A stretch of DNA of 64,000 nucleotides from Promethearchaeota archaeon. Lineage in GTDB: Archaea > Asgardarchaeota > Lokiarchaeia > Sigyniarchaeales > SOKP01. Below are positions 1-7,941 of the stretch, piece after piece; position 1 is the first letter of the stretch, and each line of letters begins with the position of its first letter. Location of the stretch: the NCBI GenBank assembly GCA_016839705.1, contig JAEOTR010000016.1, positions 62,001 to 126,000 of the forward strand, read 5' to 3'. Made by a program: the position numbers and the translations under genes. The notes beneath the pieces were generated by a model, which did not search any database, was not told where the DNA came from, and saw only the letters and a program-made list of their open reading frames with translations.

Positions 1-679
1 CGGGAATTTCTAAATTAGCGAATTGAGAGAGTACTCTCAATCTAGGCATGATTTCTAATAATGTTTGTAATGCAATTACAACACCCCCCGCAGCGGCGCC
101 AAGTTCATCAATTCGATTTCCACCCATGTCAGCTGGTTTTGATACAGCACTATCTAAACCATTTTCTATTGCTATAGTCTTCATATCAGCATCATTTGTT
201 CCTACATCTGGCCCGGGTACATAAATATCCTTGTATCTATTAATCAATCGGGCAAACCCACGGATTACTTCATCATGATCCTCCGGCGAGAGATCTCGGT
301 CAGCAACTATCCCCGCCTTCCCGCCACCATATGGTAAATTAGCCGCTGCGTTTTTTAGAGTCATTCCACGAGCCAAATTATGAATATCTGAGGGTAATAT
401 ATCAGGTAGCATTCTAATTCCCCCCATACTCGGTTTTCCCATACTTAAATTATCAACAACTAAATATCCACCAATTTCCAATAGGGATTCTTCATCCCAT
501 ATACAAGCGACTAGATGTGGGCCTAATTTATCAACAACTATCCGAAGTCGAGACAATAGATGCTCATCTACATTACTAAACTCTAAATAACACCTCCCCT
601 TATCCTTTTTAAGCCGAGTTTTAAGAGTAGCTTCTGGTAATCGCTCTTTTAAAAAAGTTTCCATTTCCTTTGGGATCAT
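1..679 (-). CDS. Glutamate/leucine-type dehydrogenase, partial (N-terminal part)
   Basis: The first 226 codons of an NAD(P)-dependent amino-acid dehydrogenase of the Glu/Leu/Phe/Val family run off the left edge of the window. These enzymes reversibly deaminate an amino acid to its 2-oxoacid. The family's active-site segment LPYGGGKAGI is visible near residues 115-124, with the catalytic lysine at about 121, and MGGIRM near 85-90 is the usual substrate-binding strand. The ATG at 679 has a good Shine-Dalgarno (AAAGGAGAG) just upstream. Glutamate is the commonest substrate of archaeal members, but specificity cannot be read from this half. It is transcribed divergently from the monooxygenase-like gene at 849. 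Confidence 0.9.
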   Translation of the reverse strand, partial: MIPKEMETFLKERLPEATLKTRLKKDKGRCYLEFSNVDEHLLSRLRIVVDKLGPHLVACIWDEESLLEIGGYLVVDNLSMGKPSMGGIRMLPDILPSDIHNLARGMTLKNAAANLPYGGGKAGIVADRDLSPEDHDEVIRGFARLINRYKDIYVPGPDVGTNDADMKTIAIENGLDSAVSKPADMGGNRIDELGAAAGGVVIALQTLLEIMPRLRVLSQFANLEIP

Positions 680-799
680 AAACTCTCTCCTTTGAGATAT
701 TATATCTTAGCAATTTCTTTAAGATTTTATAATTAAATATTTTTTCACTTTTGTTACTTTTACAATATGATAAATCTAATTTTTTTTATAGGTAAAACC

Positions 800-824
800 A
801 TTTAAATAAGTAATTTATTTAAAT
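800..824. promoter_or_regulatory. Inverted repeat over TATA-like boxes
   Basis: ATTTAAATAA (800-809) and TTATTTAAAT (815-824) form a perfect 10-base inverted repeat with a 5-base gap. Each arm resembles an archaeal TATA box. If the right arm is used, transcription would start close to the ATG at 849, giving an almost leaderless mRNA. The repeat could equally be an operator or simply AT-rich promoter sequence. Confidence 0.35.
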
Positions 825-848
825 CGAAAATTTGAAATGGTGTTATTT

Positions 849-1169
849 ATGGCAATAATAACTATCGCAATTCTTAACGTTAAAGAAGGTAAGATGGAAG
901 AAGCTAAGGAAGCCTTAAGGAAACTCGTCCCGAAAGTTAAAGAATCAGAACCAGGAACATTAGAATATATCCCTCATACATTTAAATATAATCCTAATTC
1001 TATTATTTTTTATGAAGTGTATGAAGATGAAGACGCAGCCAAGGCCCATTCAGCTAACTTACCGAAAAATATGGTAGAATTCGGGCCTTTGTTGGATAGA
1101 GGTATGGTGCTTCTTAATATAGTTAATGATAAATTAGTTTCCGTAAGAAACATAGAAAAAATAATATAA
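849..1169 (+). CDS. Antibiotic biosynthesis monooxygenase (ABM) domain protein
   Basis: A small single-domain protein of 106 residues resembling the ABM/YgiN family of dimeric ferredoxin-fold proteins, which include quinol monooxygenases and many members of unknown substrate. It shows the family pattern of a first strand (ITIAILNVKEGK), a helix rich in Glu and Lys, a second strand with PGTLEY, and the FYEVYEDEDAAKAH segment with its helix. An in-frame ATG at 837 would add MVLF; I prefer 849 because the first beta strand starts there and a TATA-like box lies about 26 bases upstream. The gene stands alone between a divergent dehydrogenase and a convergent pterin gene. The true substrate is unknown. 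Confidence 0.75.
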   Translation: MAIITIAILNVKEGKMEEAKEALRKLVPKVKESEPGTLEYIPHTFKYNPNSIIFYEVYEDEDAAKAHSANLPKNMVEFGPLLDRGMVLLNIVNDKLVSVRNIEKII

Positions 1170-1183
1170 ACATTTTTTTTTAT

Positions 1184-2740
1184 TTATTCATCTTGAATAT
1201 AAGGTTTTCCAAGAAGTAAAGATATTTCAGCTTTTTTAAGTTCTCTTCCCAAATAATTTAAATGATACATATCCCTTGTTAAATTTTGCTTAATTACTTC
1301 TTTACTAAGAGCTTCAGCATTTTCCCCCATAAAGGTATAGAGCAATTTTTCTTTATTTGAATAAAATAGAACAAAAATTTTTCTCGTAAATTTATTTACA
1401 TAGATTCTAAAATAACCTTTATCATCGGGAACATAATCTTGCGTTAATTTATCTACAAGAATCGCATTATCGTCTTTAATTTGAGGTATTTTTTGATCTG
1501 TTTTACCTTTAGCTTTAAATAAAGATAATCCTTGATTTATTGGAGGTGTTTTTTTGTATTTTGCTAAATAGTTAAGCTTTATGCTATCTTTCAATTCTCT
1601 TACCCCACCAAATAGTTTAGGGCTATGTTCAACAGTAAATAATACACCCATATCTAATTCAACGGCAATACTTGCAAGTAGACCGTTGATTCCCACAGAA
1701 TCTACGTCCATTAATTCAACCACGTTTGAAATTCCAAAAAAGAGAGGTAACTGTTCGTTCAGGGGAAGTTTATTGTATAGAAAATAGCCCTCGAATGAAT
1801 TACAAATACCGGGAGATATTGGGGTTTCTAGTAAAGGGTCAGCAATCAATTTAGTAAATCCATGATTTTTCAATTTTTTTGTTAAAATCTGTAATTTTTC
1901 AACTCGAGTTCCAGGATCCCTAGGAAAATTTCCCTCCTTAATATTTGTTGGGAGAATGACAATTGGGATATTTTTAGGGATATCGACAAAATCTTTATAA
2001 TTTCCAATATCCAGGCTAAGGATCATATCAATATTCACATCTACAGCTGCTAATATTTCAGAAGGATCCATAGAATCTATGCTAAGTAAAATCTTAAAAT
2101 TACTCCTTAAAATTTGGATAATTTCTTTAACTTTTAGGGGATTTGGCTTATTTGACACGCACCCAATATCAATTATATCGGCTCCTGAATCAATATAATG
2201 TTTAGCCTTCTTGATAATACTTTTATCACTTTTATCCGTACAGTTTACTATTTCGGCTATAATCGGTGGTGGGAGGTCTCTTCCTATTATTAATTCGGAT
2301 TTTTCCTCATTAATATAAAAGGTTTGTAGTCCTAGATCTTTCTTTGCTGTATCATATCGCTCTTTTACTATTTGGTTATAGAGATCTTCACCGGAGAATT
2401 CGATTATTTTATTAGCGGGGATAACATTAGATAAATCTACATTTTCAATTTTTTTTAATAAGGCGGGGAGTTCTGAGGCGAATTCAGGTCCTTTCCGTAT
2501 CCTAACAGAGAATTTTTCTTCCAAGGAGGTTGAGTCCCATTGTACAAAACCGGGTAGTAAAACAAGATCATAATTTAAAATTGATTTAGTATTAAGAATT
2601 TCTTCCGTTAAGGATTCATCTAAAAATGCCGATACCGAAATTGGAGCTTCTTCAATTTCTATTGTGTGAATTTTAACTGAATTTATGATTTTTTTTATAA
2701 TTGGATAACTTTGTGTACCTGTAATGATAAGTATTTTAAT
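1184..2740 (-). CDS. Dihydropteroate synthase-related protein (H4MPT pathway), probable ATT start
   Basis: An archaeal protein of about 518 residues with a pterin-binding TIM-barrel domain (roughly residues 165-360; DIGCVSNKP, SIDSMDPSE, DMILSLDIGN) like the dihydropteroate synthase-related family found in methanogens. It probably acts in building the pterin-arylamine core of tetrahydromethanopterin. The first canonical start in frame is TTG at 2524, but the open frame continues 72 codons upstream with a convincing strand-helix N-terminus (KILIITGTQSYPIIKKI) up to an in-frame TAG just before ATT at 2740. That stretch holds no ATG, GTG or TTG, so ATT is the likely start; it shares one base with the TAA of the upstream DUF1464 gene. 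A GAGTGAT Shine-Dalgarno-like sequence lies 4 bases upstream. Confidence 0.85.
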   Translation of the reverse strand: MKILIITGTQSYPIIKKIINSVKIHTIEIEEAPISVSAFLDESLTEEILNTKSILNYDLVLLPGFVQWDSTSLEEKFSVRIRKGPEFASELPALLKKIENVDLSNVIPANKIIEFSGEDLYNQIVKERYDTAKKDLGLQTFYINEEKSELIIGRDLPPPIIAEIVNCTDKSDKSIIKKAKHYIDSGADIIDIGCVSNKPNPLKVKEIIQILRSNFKILLSIDSMDPSEILAAVDVNIDMILSLDIGNYKDFVDIPKNIPIVILPTNIKEGNFPRDPGTRVEKLQILTKKLKNHGFTKLIADPLLETPISPGICNSFEGYFLYNKLPLNEQLPLFFGISNVVELMDVDSVGINGLLASIAVELDMGVLFTVEHSPKLFGGVRELKDSIKLNYLAKYKKTPPINQGLSLFKAKGKTDQKIPQIKDDNAILVDKLTQDYVPDDKGYFRIYVNKFTRKIFVLFYSNKEKLLYTFMGENAEALSKEVIKQNLTRDMYHLNYLGRELKKAEISLLLGKPYIQDE

Positions 2741-3848
2741 CTAAATCACTCATCAATTTATCTTTATCAAATGGAATAAAAATATTATCTAAAATTGAAC
2801 CTGACGCTTGTTTTATTTTTAGATTATTAATTATATGCTTAAATCTTCCCCCTAAAAGCCCGTTTGCTATAAAAGTTGCACCTTGAGCAGCACGCTTAGC
2901 TATTTGACTATACGTTTTCATTATTCTCACAGGCGCTACATCACTCAATCCTTTTACAATCCTATCATTTAAATATCTAAGATCTGCACCTCTTCCTGCT
3001 AACAATATCTCCTTAATTTTTTCTTTTTTTGAAAAAGAAGAAGAAATTCCAAAAACTGCCTTTTTAACACTTGATATGTAAGCCTTTAGAGCAATTTTTA
3101 CTTGTTCGTCATTCTCTGCTAATAAAGTGATTTCCTTGAGACTTAAATCAGAAAAACCTGCAATCGAAGCAACTCCTCCTTTATAGATGTTTTCTTTATG
3201 TATTTTTTTAATTAAATATGCTAATTCACCGTCAAGGCTTCCACAAGCCCTAAAACCCATAATGTTGGAGCCTCCAATTCCATCAATTATTTGCCCATTT
3301 TCAATTGCTAAAACAGCGGTAAAACCATATCCAATTTCAACCATTATGAAATTTGTATCCTCTGGTTTACATTGATATGTTTCTATCTGATCTCTGATCC
3401 CCACAACAGCAGTGCACAATTTATCCGCAGTTCCCATATCAATCTTGTTAATTTTACGATAATTAGGAACAGTGGGAAGGTGTTTAACACCGGGGACAAT
3501 TACAGCTTTAGTCTTTTCTGCTTTAATAAGCCTTAGAATTTCACCGAGTCCTAGAAGTTTTTTTTGATCTTCTCTTTCAAATTTTAGTAAGGTAAAAAAA
3601 ATGTCTTTCTCAGTTATATCCTTGACATCTTTTAATGGAAGGCCAAAACCACTTGGGGCAACCATTAAATCAAGATTTTCAAGAGATCTAATCAGGTTTA
3701 TAACTTTTTGAGGTTCTTGAACTATTTCCTTAGTAGGAACTGAAGTATCCAAAATTATTTCATTTCCTTTTAAAGCAAAGAAGTCCCACGACTTCGAACC
3801 AGGATCCACACCTAAGGCAGATAATTCTCGCAGAGTCACTTTATTCAT
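2736..3848 (-). CDS. DUF1464 family ASKHA-fold protein (predicted kinase)
   Basis: An archaeal DUF1464 protein, annotated in orthologue collections as a predicted butyrate kinase. It has an actin/hexokinase-type fold: the N-terminal phosphate-1 motif GVDPGSKSWDFF, a long central domain, and GIGGSN and LLAGRGADLRYL segments toward the C-terminus. No substrate has been shown from this sequence. A TTG at 3887 would add 13 residues, but the ATG at 3848 (MNKVTLREL) sits closer to the conserved first strand. Its stop overlaps the ATT start of the dihydropteroate synthase-related gene, so the two are probably translationally coupled. That linkage suggests a job in pterin or H4MPT metabolism rather than in butyrate metabolism. 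Confidence 0.8.
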   Translation of the reverse strand: MNKVTLRELSALGVDPGSKSWDFFALKGNEIILDTSVPTKEIVQEPQKVINLIRSLENLDLMVAPSGFGLPLKDVKDITEKDIFFTLLKFEREDQKKLLGLGEILRLIKAEKTKAVIVPGVKHLPTVPNYRKINKIDMGTADKLCTAVVGIRDQIETYQCKPEDTNFIMVEIGYGFTAVLAIENGQIIDGIGGSNIMGFRACGSLDGELAYLIKKIHKENIYKGGVASIAGFSDLSLKEITLLAENDEQVKIALKAYISSVKKAVFGISSSFSKKEKIKEILLAGRGADLRYLNDRIVKGLSDVAPVRIMKTYSQIAKRAAQGATFIANGLLGGRFKHIINNLKIKQASGSILDNIFIPFDKDKLMSDLD

Positions 3849-4019
3849 GTTTTTAAATAAATCTATGATTTTAGAAAATTTAATCAATAATAAGGATATT
3901 CATTCTACTTTTAGATTTTAAGTTAAAATTATTTATATTTGGATGACTTTCTAGTCATAATTCAATTATACAAATAAAATGAATGAAGTAAATTCAATTT
4001 AAAATTGGGAGTAAAAATT

Positions 4020-4553
4020 ATGGCAGTTACAGTTTGGGTATGTAAAATATGTGGAGAAGCCTATATTACTACTACGGATAAACCTGCAAGATGCCCTTTT
4101 TGTGGAGCTTATGAGAAATATCTCATAGATTCAAAAGATTATGATGACACTGGAGATTGGGATGTTGAATTAAATGAAACTGATAAAGCTAACGCTGAAA
4201 AGGCTATAGGGGTAGAAATTTCTAATGCACTTTTTTATAAATGTTCTGCAAAAAAAGTTAAGGAAATCGATGGTATAAAGCTATTTAAGATACTAGCTAA
4301 GGTTGAGAGTGAACATGCAGCTGTATGGAAGAAAATCTTAAAATTAGATAAGATTAAATGGGAACCCGCAGAGAATTGTGAAATAGACTACAAAGCAGAC
4401 TTAAAAGATTCTCATGCTAGAGAGGAGAGAGCCATAAAGTTTTATGGTGAAGCTGCTGCCGCTGCAGAGAATCCTCGAGTAAAAGAAATTTTCCAGGCTT
4501 TTGTTGAGGTTGAAACAGATCATTTAAAATTATCTGAAGAAAGGCTTAAATAA
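4020..4553 (+). CDS. Rubrerythrin-like protein (rubredoxin + ferritin-like domains)
   Basis: A 177-residue non-haem iron protein with an N-terminal rubredoxin-like zinc/iron knuckle (Cys 8 and 11, Cys 25 and 28) followed by a four-helix ferritin-like domain. The carboxylates and histidines expected of a diiron site appear as ESEHAAVW and VEVETDHLKL, with a further DSHAREERA helix. Rubrerythrins reduce peroxide in anaerobes. The rubredoxin-like domain is N-terminal, as in reverse rubrerythrins. The ATG at 4020 is preceded by GGGAG with good spacing; the in-frame TTG at 4005 overlaps that Shine-Dalgarno and is unlikely. A T-rich stretch after the stop (about 4565-4590) may terminate transcription. 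Confidence 0.88.
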   Translation: MAVTVWVCKICGEAYITTTDKPARCPFCGAYEKYLIDSKDYDDTGDWDVELNETDKANAEKAIGVEISNALFYKCSAKKVKEIDGIKLFKILAKVESEHAAVWKKILKLDKIKWEPAENCEIDYKADLKDSHAREERAIKFYGEAAAAAENPRVKEIFQAFVEVETDHLKLSEERLK

Positions 4554-4599
4554 TTAGTATTAGTTTATATTTTTTTTTCTATTTTATTTATTTAGGAAC

Positions 4600-5589
4600 A
4601 TGGTTGAAACAGAAGAAGGATTTATCTTTAATATTCAACGGTTTTCGACCGAAGATGGACCTGGCATTCGGACTACTGTGTTCTTTAAACAATGTCCATT
4701 AAAATGTATTTGGTGTCATAATCCTGAGTCAATTTTAAAGGATAGACAACTTGAATGGTTAAAACATAAATGTATTGGATGTAATAGCTGTATTGAAATA
4801 TGCAAACATAAGGCACTTTTCTTCAACGAAAGTGGATTAATAATTGATAGAGATATATGTACAAGTTGTGGGGAGTGTTCGGATGAGTGTCCTAGTACTG
4901 CTCTACATATGTGGGGTGAATATTGGAATTCAAATGATTTATTTAAAGAAATTCAAAAAGATAAGGTGTATTATACTCAATCGAAGGGAGGGGTTACTGT
5001 TTCTGGAGGTGAGCCTACAATTCAATCAGATTTTATCCTAAAATTTCTGAAAATGTGTAAGGAGGACGGCATTAACACTGCTCTTGATACGTGTGGATAT
5101 GCCCCAGAACATATTTACCGAAAACTATTACCCTATGTTGATCTTGTGTTATTTGATATCAAGGAAATTGATATGGAGAAGCATAAACAATTCACGAGTA
5201 TACCAAATGATTTAATCTTACGGAACGCTATTTGGCTTGCTGATTACATACGAAATAATAACAAACAGTTATGGGTAAGAACTCCTATAATTCCAAATTA
5301 TACCGCAACTGAAGAAAATATTAGAGCTATTGGAGAATTTATAGTGCATAAGTTGGGTAACACCCCCGAACGTTGGGATCTACTGGCTTTTAATAACTTA
5401 TGTTCTGCAAAATATGAACGTTTAAATCTTGAATGGCCCCTTAAAGATGAGCATTTAATGTTGAAAGCCCAAATGGAACACTTTTTAGAAATCGCAACAG
5501 GTACAGGAGTTAGAAATCCAAAATGGTCAGGTTTAGTTAAAAAACTAGAAGATAAAGAAGAAAATAAAAAAAGTATGGGAGTATTATAG
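4600..5589 (+). CDS. Glycyl-radical enzyme activating protein (radical SAM)
   Basis: A PflA-like activase that uses S-adenosylmethionine and a 4Fe-4S cluster to put a glycyl radical on a partner enzyme. The CxxxCxxC motif (Cys 32, 36, 39) follows the family signature RFSTEDGPGIRTTVFF. Two further 4Fe-4S sets (CIGCNSCIEIC and CTSCGECSDEC, about residues 58-102) form the ferredoxin insert typical of activases for non-pyruvate glycyl-radical enzymes, and SGGEPTIQ marks the SAM-binding strand. No glycyl-radical enzyme is in the window, so the partner is elsewhere or missing. The gene is followed after 5 bases by the DUF447 gene, so they are probably cotranscribed. Confidence 0.92.
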   Translation: MVETEEGFIFNIQRFSTEDGPGIRTTVFFKQCPLKCIWCHNPESILKDRQLEWLKHKCIGCNSCIEICKHKALFFNESGLIIDRDICTSCGECSDECPSTALHMWGEYWNSNDLFKEIQKDKVYYTQSKGGVTVSGGEPTIQSDFILKFLKMCKEDGINTALDTCGYAPEHIYRKLLPYVDLVLFDIKEIDMEKHKQFTSIPNDLILRNAIWLADYIRNNNKQLWVRTPIIPNYTATEENIRAIGEFIVHKLGNTPERWDLLAFNNLCSAKYERLNLEWPLKDEHLMLKAQMEHFLEIATGTGVRNPKWSGLVKKLEDKEENKKSMGVL

Positions 5590-5594
5590 TTCCT

Positions 5595-6296
5595 ATGAGT
5601 TTTGATCCATTAGATTTTGGATTAAAGAAAGATTATTTGTATGAAATAATCGCCACTTCATATTCGATCACTAACGATGGTACCACAATCAAGCCAAATG
5701 CTTCCTGCATGGGCATTAGATTGGTAGAAAACAATATAATACAGATAAAACCATTTTACACGACATCCACTTATCAAAATTTAAAAAATAATAGTATTAT
5801 TACTCTAAATTTTATTGATGATGTGTATTTATATGCTATTGCTGCATTAAAAGATCCTAATTCTCCAATAGGGTTAGTTGAATTTCCCATTAAATATTAT
5901 GAATTTAAACATCTAGAATCTCTTAGCATGGATATACCATATATTAAAAGTGCTTGGGGCATTTTAACCTGTAAAGTTTATAAAGAATTTCAGGAAATTA
6001 AAAAAAACGATTTAGGAGAAACAATTGTACCAATTTTTCGTTTAGAAGTCATTTCAAGTGATTTATTTGAAGTATCCCATAAACTGTTTAATCGAGCAGA
6101 AAATTTAGCTTTAGAGGTAATAATATTAGCGACACGTTTAAAAATCGCTATAAAAAACAAGGATGAGCCCTTAATCTCAAAAATTTTTAATAAAATTAAG
6201 GAAAACTTCAATGATGTTAAAAGATTCGGTAAAAATGAAAAAGCTATAAAGACAATCGAATTAGTGGATAATTATATTAGTAAGTTAATGCAGTAA
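5595..6296 (+). CDS. DUF447 family protein (flavin-reductase-like split barrel)
   Basis: A 233-residue protein resembling DUF447, a family of archaea and methylotrophs with a flavin-reductase-like split-barrel fold. It is commonly found with genes for methanopterin synthesis, and here MptD and MptG lie directly downstream on the opposite strand. The N-terminal half (YEIIATSYSITNDGT, MGIRLVENNIIQIKPF, NFIDDVYLYAIAAL) carries the barrel; the C-terminal 70 residues are helical. The ATG at 5595 is preceded by GGGAG inside the 3' end of the activase gene. Its reaction is unknown; a redox step in H4MPT assembly is an inference from context. Confidence 0.78.
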   Translation: MSFDPLDFGLKKDYLYEIIATSYSITNDGTTIKPNASCMGIRLVENNIIQIKPFYTTSTYQNLKNNSIITLNFIDDVYLYAIAALKDPNSPIGLVEFPIKYYEFKHLESLSMDIPYIKSAWGILTCKVYKEFQEIKKNDLGETIVPIFRLEVISSDLFEVSHKLFNRAENLALEVIILATRLKIAIKNKDEPLISKIFNKIKENFNDVKRFGKNEKAIKTIELVDNYISKLMQ

Positions 6297-6316
6297 TCTT
6301 ATATATAAAAAAACAA

Positions 6317-6712
6317 TTATTCAAATTTACTTATTTTTTCAATAAACATGAGAGGATATTGTAATTCTTCAATCCAATCCACCTTTGCTAGAACTTCAAT
6401 ATCTTCATACCTAAGAATTAGTTCGGCACGAATAATTTTTCCTGTAATCTCATCATAATTAAAAGGTGTATTTTTATTTGCGACGATTTTCTCTTTGTCT
6501 AGAATAATCATTACTGACTCCACAAAGGGTTGACAAGAGATTGCGGCTTCAATTCCTTTTTCAATTGAATTAATTATTTTGTCATCAGAACTTACAGGAA
6601 TCCCACTCATTATATGATAAAGCGCACCGAGTTTTATACCTGTTTCAAAACAGGCTCTTTCTCTATTAGTTAAATCTGGTGAAAAATATATTTTTTCAAT
6701 ATTATCGGGCAT
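6317..6712 (-). CDS. mptD: Archaeal dihydroneopterin aldolase MptD
   Basis: A 131-residue protein matching the archaeal-specific dihydroneopterin aldolase MptD, which cleaves 7,8-dihydroneopterin to 6-hydroxymethyl-7,8-dihydropterin on the H4MPT route. The family hallmark is ERACFETGIKLGALYHIMSG near residues 18-37, including the conserved Glu-x-Gly-Ile-Lys-Leu-Gly run. Length is normal for the family. The gene lies 6 bases after mptG on the same strand, so the two probably form an operon. It converges with the DUF447 gene, leaving about 20 bases between stops. Confidence 0.9.
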   Translation of the reverse strand: MPDNIEKIYFSPDLTNRERACFETGIKLGALYHIMSGIPVSSDDKIINSIEKGIEAAISCQPFVESVMIILDKEKIVANKNTPFNYDEITGKIIRAELILRYEDIEVLAKVDWIEELQYPLMFIEKISKFE

Positions 6713-6718
6713 CGAAAA

Positions 6719-7729
6719 TCAATCAATATATTCTATTCTTGCTCCAGAATTATTTGGTTTACAAATATAAATATGACCCCCACCATTTTTCTGATTCTTT
6801 TGAACTGTTTTCAAGAGTTCTTCTGCTTCTGAATCTGATTCTACAATTCCCACTACACTAGGGCCAAAGGAAGACATCCCATAAGCTTTTAAACCATACT
6901 CTTCGAAGAATTTTAGCAAATCCTTTACTATTTGATGTTGTAGGTTAATTTCTATTTTTTTAAATCCAATAGATTGTATCCGTTTTAAACCATCCCCAAA
7001 ACACTTTAAATCATTCTTAATAATTCCGGGAATGATCTTCATTATTATTTGATGAGAAACCTCGTTTACTTCTCTTTGAGGAATTGGGGCATAATTTTGA
7101 AAAACTCTGATTTCTTCATCTCCGTAAGCTCCTTTCTTAACATTTGGGATCACTAAAACAAATCGCCAATTATCAGGTATATTATGTCTAGAAAGTGTTA
7201 TCGCGGGATTGGACGAAGATGAGGCAGATGATGGTAAAAAACTTTCCTTCTCTTTTCCTTTCCCATAATCATGTCCACCGTCTAAAATGAAACCTCCCGT
7301 TTCAAAACCCCTCCAGCCTATTCCAGAAGTTCCCCCTCGCTCAACGAGTTGAGTCAATTCTTTAATCGAAAGCTTGTTATACTTCTTTAACTTAGTTATT
7401 GCAGTAATGATTGCTAAAGACAATTGAGTTTTTGAACCCAACCCTACATGTGAAGGAAAGTATCTTTTAAGATTGAAGTGGAAATTTTTGTTACTGATAT
7501 TAAAGGTTTTAAAAACTTTTGAAGCAATCTCATTTATTACTTCTATTGATTCTCTATAGTATTTATGAGCTTCAATTGAAAATTCTTCAGCACTGTTTGA
7601 GGCTTCAAACACGACGTTAGGGCGATCTAACATAAGACCTATACCGCCATCAACTCGACCGGTGTACCCATTCTCGTCTATTAAGGAAAGGTGTATACGA
7701 CATGGGGTTGTTATTCTTAAGGAAGTCAT
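6719..7729 (-). CDS. mptG: Beta-ribofuranosylaminobenzene 5'-phosphate synthase MptG
   Basis: A GHMP-fold enzyme that joins p-hydroxybenzoate or p-aminobenzoate with PRPP, losing CO2 and pyrophosphate, in the first committed step of H4MPT side-chain assembly. The signature N-terminus RITTPCRIHLSLID is followed by GRVDGGIGLML, and HVGLGSKTQLSLAI is the GHMP-type glycine-rich loop. The C-terminal GMSSFGPSVVGIV segment is also typical. A TTG at 7738 would add three residues (MNN), but the ATG at 7729 is the natural start. It is the first gene of the mptG-mptD pair. Confidence 0.92.
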   Translation of the reverse strand: MTSLRITTPCRIHLSLIDENGYTGRVDGGIGLMLDRPNVVFEASNSAEEFSIEAHKYYRESIEVINEIASKVFKTFNISNKNFHFNLKRYFPSHVGLGSKTQLSLAIITAITKLKKYNKLSIKELTQLVERGGTSGIGWRGFETGGFILDGGHDYGKGKEKESFLPSSASSSSNPAITLSRHNIPDNWRFVLVIPNVKKGAYGDEEIRVFQNYAPIPQREVNEVSHQIIMKIIPGIIKNDLKCFGDGLKRIQSIGFKKIEINLQHQIVKDLLKFFEEYGLKAYGMSSFGPSVVGIVESDSEAEELLKTVQKNQKNGGGHIYICKPNNSGARIEYID

Positions 7730-7941
7730 ATTGTTCAATTTAGAAGTACACTTTCAACTATGGTTTAGAATTTTTATAATAATATAAATATATTTTAAAG
7801 CAGAATTTTAAAATTGAAGGCTTTTTAACATAAATTTCCCTATCACCCAGAGATAGGCTCTTTATTAACAATCAAAGAATTTTTCTATTAGATTTTGCTA
7901 TAAAGTTTATTACTTAAATTCATAATTTTTAGGTTATATTA

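Noticed and set aside
1581..1787. Open frame on the + strand inside the dihydropteroate synthase-related gene
   Set aside because: It is the complement of a well-supported coding gene and has no recognisable protein pattern.
7838..7858. Small hairpin CCTATC/GATAGG upstream of the SelD-like gene
   Set aside because: Only six base pairs with a 7-base loop; no link to a known element.
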